The translations under genes were made by a program, and so were the position numbers. A DNA stretch of 18,403 bases from UBA6022 sp035704495 (lineage in GTDB: Bacteria; Patescibacteriota; Saccharimonadia; Saccharimonadales; Saccharimonadaceae). Of the stretch, positions 13,460 through 18,403 are shown piece after piece (within the stretch, counting starts at the first letter, position 1; every line of letters starts with the position of its first letter). The notes under the pieces were generated by a model, which did not search any database, was not told where the DNA came from, and worked only from the letters and a program-made list of their open reading frames with translations. The stretch covers positions 1-18,403 of the forward strand of contig DASSWW010000024.1 of NCBI GenBank assembly GCA_035704495.1, in the 5' to 3' direction.

Positions 13460-15307
13460 ATGAAGCATATAAAAAGCGAATACAGTCACGGTTTTGCTTT
13501 ACCGACCATATTGATAGTATCAATCGTCATGTTGATCGTCTTGTTATCTGCTGTCACGGCAACAAGCTCTATTCGCGTCGCGCTAAGTGACCAGTATTAT
13601 AATCAGTTGGCGCAAGAAGCTGCCGAGTCGGGTATAGCCCGCGCCAATAACTGTCTGCAAAGAAATGGTTATATCCCCCAGTGGGGAGCAAATCACCTTT
13701 ACCCAAACACTAGCTGTAGCGGTGGCAGTCCATGTACGAGTAGTAGCAGTTGCTACGTTTTAAGCAGTGACAATATTCGAACGACGTTCGAAGTGGAGGC
13801 ACCGGTTAATGAAGGTACGTCACAGAACGTCAGCGTTATTGGAACCGTTCAGTTGTTGCGGTCAGCGGGTGGAGCGGTATGGAAAACATATACGCACACT
13901 CTAAAGGCTAATTTGGGTGTTGATGTTAGTTTTGACAGTGTTGCGTTTGGCTACTTTTCGGCCGATGGTGGTGGTGCGTACTTTTTGACGATTGCTGCTG
14001 ACAATAGTATTCGTGCGGTTGGTACCAACACCTATGGACAGCTGAGCAACGGGACGACCGCGTCATCTACGACGCCGAGGCGATTTAATCTGCCCGATGA
14101 TGTTAACCCGGTCAAAATGTTCACCAACTTTTTATCAGTGGGAACGAATGTATTCGTTCTCGCGAGTGATGGGCGGGTATACGGCGCGGGTGAAAATACT
14201 GCAGGGCAGTTGGGTGACGGGACAATGATAAACCGATCGACCGCTGTGCGATTTCAGTTACCAGTTGGTGAAGAAGGCCGTCATGTCGGGGTGAATGGAC
14301 GAAGTACTTTTGTGTTAACAACAGACGGTAATTTATATGCAGCTGGCGAATGTGATAATGGACTACTTGGGACTGGCTATACGATTGCTGGCTGTATTGA
14401 TGAAACAGTTGCCGAGCGGGTCGACTTACCTACGTATTCATCAGCTAATGCGAACACTCAGCCAACAACTAATATTACTCTCGACGCATACAATGCATAT
14501 ATTCGCATGGAAGGCGGACGCGTGTATGGCTGGGGTCAAAATCAAAATGGTCAATTAGCCAACGGGACGACGACAGAATCTTCGACACCAGTAAGAATTG
14601 GCACTTATGGAAATAGTGGCCAGCCAAAAGCAGTTCAAGTTGCAACTGATGGTGCGAGTGTCTGGGTCGTTGGTAGTGATGGTGTTGTCAGGGGCGCTGG
14701 ACGAAATGACTACGGACAGCTGGGTAATGGCACGACATCGGCTTCTAGTACCCTAACAAAATTTGATCTGCCAACAAGTGCCGGTAATGCCATAAAAATA
14801 GCTACCGACCAATGGTTTGTTTCGGTGCTGACCGACCAAGGAGAGGTGTGGAGTGCTGGCAGTAATAACTACGGGCAGCTAGGTAACGGCGGGTCGACAA
14901 CGACACGATCAACACCGACAAAATTTATTTTACCGTCAGGTGTCACAGCGGTGGATGTTTACTCGGCGGCATCGGGCATTGGCAGTCCGAATCAATTTAG
15001 CAATACGTTTGTGATCGGTAGCAATGGCCGAGTGTACGGTGCAGGTAGAAATCACATGGGCCAATTAGGTGACGGTACGACGTTTAACCGTTCGACTCCA
15101 CAGGCTATGGATGTCATAAATGGTACGACAATCGATGCGCAAAGGGTGCAATCAGGATACGGTACGACCGTTGTTTTGACGACCGATAACAAGATTTATA
15201 CCGTTGGTAACAACAGCGATGGTCAGCTAGGTGACGGGACGACCACGAACAGCTCAACACCAGTGGCTAACCGGTATACAAATATTCTGCCTGTTACCTA
15301 CTTTTAG
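13460..15307 (+). CDS. Type IV pilin-like protein with C-terminal RCC1 beta-propeller
   Basis: A 615-aa exported protein. The N-terminus has a class III (prepilin) signal: a basic leader, Gly11-Phe12 cleavage point ('HGFALPT') and a hydrophobic helix (about 12-38). Glu at +5 of the mature protein is missing, as in some minor pilins. A helix 'LAQEAAESGIARANNCLQ' follows, like PilX-type minor pilins. Residues 60-160 include Cys65, Cys86, Cys92 and Cys98, possibly disulfide-bonded. From about 165 to 605, eight units repeat the RCC1 phrase 'GQLGDGTT..SSTP..', giving a seven-bladed-type propeller. The likely role is a minor pilin or pseudopilin displaying a propeller for binding, plausibly to a host cell or polymer; this is inference. 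The start is ATG 13460: the frame from 13412 would add 16 residues ahead of the signal and begins before the -10 box. Confidence 0.85.
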   Translation: MKHIKSEYSHGFALPTILIVSIVMLIVLLSAVTATSSIRVALSDQYYNQLAQEAAESGIARANNCLQRNGYIPQWGANHLYPNTSCSGGSPCTSSSSCYVLSSDNIRTTFEVEAPVNEGTSQNVSVIGTVQLLRSAGGAVWKTYTHTLKANLGVDVSFDSVAFGYFSADGGGAYFLTIAADNSIRAVGTNTYGQLSNGTTASSTTPRRFNLPDDVNPVKMFTNFLSVGTNVFVLASDGRVYGAGENTAGQLGDGTMINRSTAVRFQLPVGEEGRHVGVNGRSTFVLTTDGNLYAAGECDNGLLGTGYTIAGCIDETVAERVDLPTYSSANANTQPTTNITLDAYNAYIRMEGGRVYGWGQNQNGQLANGTTTESSTPVRIGTYGNSGQPKAVQVATDGASVWVVGSDGVVRGAGRNDYGQLGNGTTSASSTLTKFDLPTSAGNAIKIATDQWFVSVLTDQGEVWSAGSNNYGQLGNGGSTTTRSTPTKFILPSGVTAVDVYSAASGIGSPNQFSNTFVIGSNGRVYGAGRNHMGQLGDGTTFNRSTPQAMDVINGTTIDAQRVQSGYGTTVVLTTDNKIYTVGNNSDGQLGDGTTTNSSTPVANRYTNILPVTYF

Positions 15308-15497
15308 TACGCCGCGTTAGGTGCCATCCACCGCAAAGTTCGCATTTATATGTTGCCAAACTAAGCGCTGGCTTTATCAACATTTGATGTTCGGCTGTTG
15401 CTATCGCCTGTTTTTCAGTGCCAAAACGACGTTTTGTTTGGCACTGGCTAACAAAATGAAATGGTTGGTGTGGCGGTGTTTGATTTCGACGGGGCAT
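15294..15497 (-). CDS. Small Zn-ribbon-like protein, 67 aa
   Basis: A small basic protein with 'CQTKRRFGTEKQAI' (Cys19) and 'YKCELCGGWHLTRR' (Cys52, Cys55, His59). This arrangement (one N-terminal Cys, then CxxC-GGWHLT) is familiar from short uncharacterised proteins in Actinobacteria, phages and CPR. A metal site from Cys19, Cys52, Cys55 and His59 is plausible but inferred. The 3' end overlaps the RCC1 gene by 14 bp, tail to tail. TATAGT (15525-15530, minus) and AAAGG about 12 nt before the ATG support expression. It is divergent from the ATP synthase operon, sharing promoter bases. Confidence 0.7.
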   Translation of the reverse strand: MPRRNQTPPHQPFHFVSQCQTKRRFGTEKQAIATAEHQMLIKPALSLATYKCELCGGWHLTRRTKSR

Positions 15498-15518
15498 ATT
15501 GGCAAATAACCTTTCTAC

Positions 15519-15530
15519 TGCTATACTATA
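15519..15530. promoter_or_regulatory. Overlapping divergent -10 boxes: ATP synthase operon (+) and Zn-ribbon gene (-)
   Basis: On the plus strand TGC+TATACT (-10 at 15522-15527) lies 9 nt before ATG 15537, a near-leaderless arrangement. On the minus strand TATAGT (15525-15530) faces the Zn-ribbon gene. The two boxes share three bases, so polymerase can occupy only one at a time. Confidence 0.55.
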
Positions 15531-15536
15531 CTAGTA

Positions 15537-15788
15537 ATGAGCCCATCAGAAAATGATGATGACGTAAAGCCTACGCCGCCGGATCGATCGACGGTCATTT
15601 TATTGCTAGGCACTATTGGCGATACAACGTGGCGCATGTTTATACCGACGATTGGTATGACTGTTCTGGGGCTTTTTGTTGACAAGTGGCTTCACACCAC
15701 ACCGTGGCTAATGATCGTCGCGATGATAATCGGTATCGCACTAACAGTGGTGTTGGTAAAACGACAAATAAAACAAGTAAAGAAATAA
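15537..15788 (+). CDS. AtpZ/AtpI-family protein, first gene of the ATP synthase operon
   Basis: An 83-aa membrane protein with two predicted helices (about 31-48 and 56-74) separated by 'LFVDKWLHTTPWLMIVAMIIG', the signature of the AtpZ/AtpI family (Asp-Lys then T.PW). Such proteins assist c-ring assembly or ion handling of F-type ATP synthase and usually open the operon, as here. The N-terminus is acidic and cytoplasmic. ATG 15537 lies 9 nt after an extended -10 with no Shine-Dalgarno. The stop is 1 nt before the atpB ATG. Confidence 0.82.
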   Translation: MSPSENDDDVKPTPPDRSTVILLLGTIGDTTWRMFIPTIGMTVLGLFVDKWLHTTPWLMIVAMIIGIALTVVLVKRQIKQVKK

Positions 15789-15789
15789 T

Positions 15790-16632
15790 ATGATACATAA
15801 TTTTGCAGCATCCGACATCCATATCAGTCTCGCCGCCGAGCCGCTATTTACCGTGGGTGGACTGCAAATTACCAACGCTGTTTTATTAGGATTAGTCGGG
15901 CTAGGCATTTTTATCGGTATATTTATGTATGTTGCCGCAAAAATCAAACGAAACCAATACAATCGTTTTGTCGGATTAGTGCAATGGGCGTTCGAAGGTA
16001 TGTACAACTCTATTTTCAATGTGATTCCCGACAAGGTATTAGCTCGTAAAATTGCGCCGCTGGCCTTGACTATTTTCTTTTTTGTCTTGATTTCGTATTG
16101 GCTTAGTATTATTCCTGGCATTGGTTCAATTACGTTCCATGGTATTCCAGTATTCCGAAGCTTAGCGGCTGACCTGAATTTTACGCTGGCAATCATGCTT
16201 ATCACCATGGTGACCGTACAGGTGTATGCCATTAAACAACATGGTGTGTTCGGTAACGCTGGTCGCTATTTACGTAATCCTTTCAAAGACCCGCTTGGTT
16301 CGTTCGAAGGTTTCCTCGAGTTAATCGGCGAGTTTTCGCGTGGCTTATCACTGTCACTTCGACTATTCGGTAACTGTTTTGCTGGCGAGGTATTATTACT
16401 AATTATTGCTGTTTTGACCAGTTATTTCGCTATTGTCGCCTTGCCTGTGTTTATGGCGTTCGAGCTGTTTATCGGATTGGTGCAGGCCTACGTATTCTTT
16501 ATTCTGACCCTTATCTTTACATCGCTAGCTGTCGATACCCACGGCCATTCCGAGGCTGAGCCGAGCCTTACATCCCATACCGACCATTCCCCCACTGATC
16601 ATGTGTCCACACCTGTCGCAGTGAAAGAATGA
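15790..16632 (+). CDS. atpB: F-type ATP synthase subunit a
   Basis: Forms the proton half-channels against the c-ring. The 280-aa protein has 5-6 hydrophobic helices. The essential arginine is Arg191 in 'SLSLRLFGN', followed by 'GEVLLLI'. 'RSLAADLNFTLAI' (123-135) and 'GLVQAYVFFILTLIF' (229-243) are the other conserved channel segments. The C-terminus (250-280) is an unusual His/Ser/Thr/Pro-rich hydrophilic tail. The start ATG 15790 follows the preceding stop by 1 nt, so translation is probably coupled; only a weak purine-rich stretch precedes it. The stop TGA doubles as the TGn of the promoter ahead of atpE. Confidence 0.97.
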   Translation: MIHNFAASDIHISLAAEPLFTVGGLQITNAVLLGLVGLGIFIGIFMYVAAKIKRNQYNRFVGLVQWAFEGMYNSIFNVIPDKVLARKIAPLALTIFFFVLISYWLSIIPGIGSITFHGIPVFRSLAADLNFTLAIMLITMVTVQVYAIKQHGVFGNAGRYLRNPFKDPLGSFEGFLELIGEFSRGLSLSLRLFGNCFAGEVLLLIIAVLTSYFAIVALPVFMAFELFIGLVQAYVFFILTLIFTSLAVDTHGHSEAEPSLTSHTDHSPTDHVSTPVAVKE

Positions 16633-16638
16633 TATAAT
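16630..16638 (+). promoter_or_regulatory. Internal extended -10 promoter ahead of atpE
   Basis: TGA (the atpB stop codon) + TATAAT, a full-consensus extended -10. The leader to ATG 16666 is about 20 nt and includes AAAGGAG. It could give extra c-subunit mRNA, matching the multi-copy c-ring. Confidence 0.55.
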
Positions 16639-16652
16639 CGTAAATAATTTAA

Positions 16653-16657
16653 AGGAG
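16653..16657 (+). promoter_or_regulatory. Strong Shine-Dalgarno of atpE
   Basis: AGGAG within AAAGGAG, 8 nt before ATG 16666. Among the best ribosome binding sites in the window, fitting the high copy number of subunit c. Confidence 0.8.
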
Positions 16658-16665
16658 AATAAATA

Positions 16666-16878
16666 ATGGAAGAATTAGCATTTGGATTGACCTACGCATT
16701 GCCTGCACTTGGTGCGGCCATGGGTGTTGGTTTTATTGGTGCCGGCGCGTTGAACGCATTTGGTCGTAATCCAGAAAAACTAAGCGACATTCGTACATTG
16801 ATGATCACCGCTATTGTCTTTGCAGACTCTTTGGCAATCATCGGTATTGTCGTTGCGATTATCGCTAAATTTATTTAA
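16666..16878 (+). CDS. atpE: F-type ATP synthase subunit c
   Basis: A 70-aa hairpin of two membrane helices forming the rotor ring. Helix 1 is Gly/Ala-rich ('ALGAAMGVGFIGAGALNAFG'). The polar loop is 'GRNPEKLSDIRT' (R-Q/N-P). Helix 2 'MITAIVFADSLAIIGIVVAII' holds the ion-binding carboxylate Asp54. Helix 1 lacks the Gln/Glu that Na+-type rings use, so H+ coupling is more likely. That Ser55 follows the acid, as in Na+ rings, leaves some doubt. It has a strong Shine-Dalgarno and its own probable promoter. Confidence 0.97.
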   Translation: MEELAFGLTYALPALGAAMGVGFIGAGALNAFGRNPEKLSDIRTLMITAIVFADSLAIIGIVVAIIAKFI

Positions 16879-16896
16879 TAAAAGGTGATGTTTCGA

Positions 16897-17433
16897 ATGA
16901 ATATACTAACACAATTTGGTGCGACTGAAGAAGCTTCGGGCAATGTCTTGGATGCGCTCGGCATCGATATTAGCATGCTGATTTTTCAGACGATTGCGTT
17001 TTTGATTTTAGTATGGCTGTTAGGTAAATATGTCTATCCGATTTTTATTAAAGTTGTCGATGAACGACAGGCTAAAATCGAAGAAAGCACCGTCGCCGCA
17101 GCCGAAGCTGAAAAAAAGGCACATGATGCGAAGGTCGCTATCGACAAGCTAATGAAAGAAGCGCGTAAAGAAGCTGGCGAGATTGTTTTGACCGCTAAGG
17201 AAGAAGCAACAGCAGCAATCGAAGCAGCTGAAGCTAAATCAAAAGTTCGTGCCGAGCGCATTGTCGAAGATGCTCATGCGCAGATTGACAAAGACATCGT
17301 GGCTGCTAAAAAAGCGTTACATAACGAAACACTGGAACTCGTTGCTCTGGCGACCGAAAAAGTCGTCGGCAAAACGGTTACTGCCAAAGTAGACGATGCC
17401 GTTATTTCGGCAGCTGTCAAAGGAGCGCGATAA
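16897..17433 (+). CDS. atpF: F-type ATP synthase subunit b
   Basis: Peripheral stalk subunit of 178 aa: one N-terminal membrane helix (about 25-44, 'MLIFQTIAFLILVWLLG') ending in 'KYVYPIFIKVVDERQAKI', then a long Ala/Glu/Lys coiled coil to about 150 and a short C-terminal part ('LVALATEKVVGKTV') that meets delta. I choose ATG 16897: AAGGTGAT, complementary to the 16S tail, ends 7 nt before it. The GTG at 16885 and ATG at 16888 lie inside that Shine-Dalgarno and cannot use it. Confidence 0.95.
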   Translation: MNILTQFGATEEASGNVLDALGIDISMLIFQTIAFLILVWLLGKYVYPIFIKVVDERQAKIEESTVAAAEAEKKAHDAKVAIDKLMKEARKEAGEIVLTAKEEATAAIEAAEAKSKVRAERIVEDAHAQIDKDIVAAKKALHNETLELVALATEKVVGKTVTAKVDDAVISAAVKGAR

Positions 17434-17437
17434 CTGC

Positions 17438-17821
17438 ATGGCTAACCGTTTATCTCGTCGAAAAATGGCCGCATTTGCCGCAGATAAATTAGCTGCGGGC
17501 AGTTCGCCAGCAGACGCCCTGCGCGAAGTTGCGGCGTATTTGGTAACGAGTGGACGAACGCGAGAACAAGAATTGCTGGTTCGTGATATCGAAGACGCGA
17601 TGGCCGCCCGCGGCATTGTCGTGGCCGATGTCGCCAGTGCCCATTCACTTGATGCGAGTATCGAGGCAGAAATAAAGGCATTAACTGGAGCGAAATCGTT
17701 ACAGCTCCGCAAATCGGTCGACGAGACGTTACTGGGTGGTATCCGTATTGATATCCCTGGAAAACGCTTCGACGGCACGATCCGCCATAAACTAAACGCC
17801 CTAAAGGCAAAACAACTTTAA
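17438..17821 (+). CDS. atpH: F-type ATP synthase subunit delta, short form
   Basis: Links F1 to the b stalk. Only 127 aa, against about 175-180 in most bacteria. The C-terminal signature is intact ('SVDETLLGGIRIDIPGKRFDGTIRHKLNAL', 93-122 region: LLGGIRI, then DGT-R-L). The N-terminal helical domain that normally binds the top of alpha is reduced to about 70 residues. Start at ATG 17438 (4 nt after atpF) with AGGAG 12 nt upstream; the ATG at 17396 lies inside atpF and adds unrelated residues. The short form may be a lineage trait. Confidence 0.88.
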   Translation: MANRLSRRKMAAFAADKLAAGSSPADALREVAAYLVTSGRTREQELLVRDIEDAMAARGIVVADVASAHSLDASIEAEIKALTGAKSLQLRKSVDETLLGGIRIDIPGKRFDGTIRHKLNALKAKQL

Positions 17822-17834
17822 GAAAAGGAAAAGA

Positions 17835-18403
17835 ATGGCAGAGATTGCAATAACAGAATTATCCCAAGAACTACGCGCCGCAATCGCGGGACTAGAAGCG
17901 TCTGAAAATCTTGACAGTGTTGGTATCGTGACAAAAGTCGGCGATGGTGTGGCCTGGGTGCATGGGCTGCGCTCGGCAGGCTTTTCAGAAATGCTGGAAA
18001 TCGAAACAAAAGACGGTGTTATCGAAGCGTTTGCGCTGAACCTGATGGAAGACGAAATTGGTGCGGTGTTACTAGGTAGCGACACATCTGTTGCTGCTGG
18101 TAATACGGTGCGTTTAAAAGGTACTGTGTTGGAAGTGCCAGTCGGTCCAGAACTTCTTGGCCGTATCGTTGACCCGCTTGGCCGCCCACTAGACGGCGCC
18201 GGTCCTATTAAAACCAAACATACAGGACTCGTCGAACGCGAAGCAGTTGGTGTGATGGGCCGTAAATCAGTCCACGAACCGCTGATGACCGGTATTATGG
18301 CAATTGACTCGATGTTCCCTATCGGTCGTGGTCAGCGTGAGTTGATTATTGGTGACCGCCAAACTGGTAAAACGGCCATCGCGATTGATACGATGATCAA
18401 CCA
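17835..18403 (+). CDS. atpA: F-type ATP synthase subunit alpha (3' end outside window)
   Basis: The first 189 codons are visible. The N-terminal beta-barrel ('VGIVTKVGDGVAWVHGL', 'ALNLMEDEIGAVLLG') is followed by 'PVGPELLGRIVDPLGRPLDG', 'GIMAIDSMFPIGRGQRELIIG' and the P-loop 'GDRQTGKTAIAIDTM', all diagnostic of AtpA. The P-loop of alpha binds non-catalytic nucleotide. The start ATG 17835 has AAGGAAAAG just upstream and a 13-nt gap after atpH. The frame is open to the window edge; beta, gamma and epsilon presumably follow. Confidence 0.97.
   Translation, partial: MAEIAITELSQELRAAIAGLEASENLDSVGIVTKVGDGVAWVHGLRSAGFSEMLEIETKDGVIEAFALNLMEDEIGAVLLGSDTSVAAGNTVRLKGTVLEVPVGPELLGRIVDPLGRPLDGAGPIKTKHTGLVEREAVGVMGRKSVHEPLMTGIMAIDSMFPIGRGQRELIIGDRQTGKTAIAIDTMIN

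Noticed and set aside
14030..15270. Tandem DNA repeats or a CRISPR-like array in the RCC1 gene
   Set aside because: The periodicity is at protein level (GQLGDGTT units) with diverged codons and irregular spacing; no identical repeats with unique spacers.
15741..16232. 163-aa minus-strand frame antisense to atpB
   Set aside because: Shadow of the well-conserved subunit a; composition and lack of promoter or Shine-Dalgarno argue against translation.
17317..18217. Long minus-strand frames opposite atpF, atpH and atpA
   Set aside because: Antisense shadows (Ser/Arg-rich) of recognisable ATP synthase genes.

Overview
The window reads as a compact chromosome segment of a small-genome bacterium, most likely a Candidatus Saccharibacteria (TM7, Patescibacteria/CPR) member. 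This is inferred from the gene set, not from a marker gene: an ATP synthase operon opened by an AtpZ/AtpI-like protein and containing a very short delta subunit, a sortase with a long cytoplasmic Tyr/Gln-rich N-terminus, a minor-pilin-like protein carrying an RCC1 propeller, paired GT4 glycosyltransferases and tightly packed single-gene transcription units. TGA acts as a stop (end of atpB), so the UGA=Gly code of some other CPR lineages is not used.

Layout. 2-1102 (+): 3' part of a beta-propeller-like protein cut by the window edge. 1108-2376 (-): sortase, convergent with it. 2397-2764: non-coding block with a divergent promoter, tRNA-Leu(CAA), a 5'-half-like tRNA fragment upstream, a 14-bp inverted repeat hugging the tRNA, two hairpins (one a minus-strand terminator) and an exact 53-bp copy of the tRNA 3' half. 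2765-6526 (-): unknown 278-aa protein, divergent NnrD-like protein, HAD phosphatase, exodeoxyribonuclease III, SmpB. 6583-11426 (+): PyrH, two GT4 glycosyltransferases, ABC-F ATPase with an in-frame palindromic insert. 11423-13366 (-): AAA+ ATPase and glutaredoxin-like protein, separated by a terminator hairpin. 13460-15307 (+): pilin-like/RCC1 surface protein. 15294-15497 (-): small Zn-ribbon protein. 15537-18403 (+): ATP synthase genes I-a-c-b-delta-alpha, with alpha running off the edge.

Expression logic. At least eight genes that begin transcription units have an extended -10 box (TGn followed by TAnnnT) only 6-12 nt before the start codon and no Shine-Dalgarno sequence, which predicts leaderless or near-leaderless mRNAs. 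Genes inside the ATP synthase operon, and the gene overlapping the HAD phosphatase, have Shine-Dalgarno sequences. This pattern corrects several start codons (5135, 6583, 13460). Shine-Dalgarno position corrects others (2376, 16897, 17438).

How the genes fit together. SmpB, PyrH, Xth, ABC-F, AAA+ and glutaredoxin are housekeeping or protein-quality functions. Sortase, the two glycosyltransferases and the pilin/RCC1 protein point to a Gram-positive-type surface with glycolipids and appendages, as expected for an epibiont. The points most worth a second look are the rearranged tRNA-Leu locus, the palindromic element inside the ABC-F gene, the systematic leaderless promoters and the pilin-RCC1 fusion.
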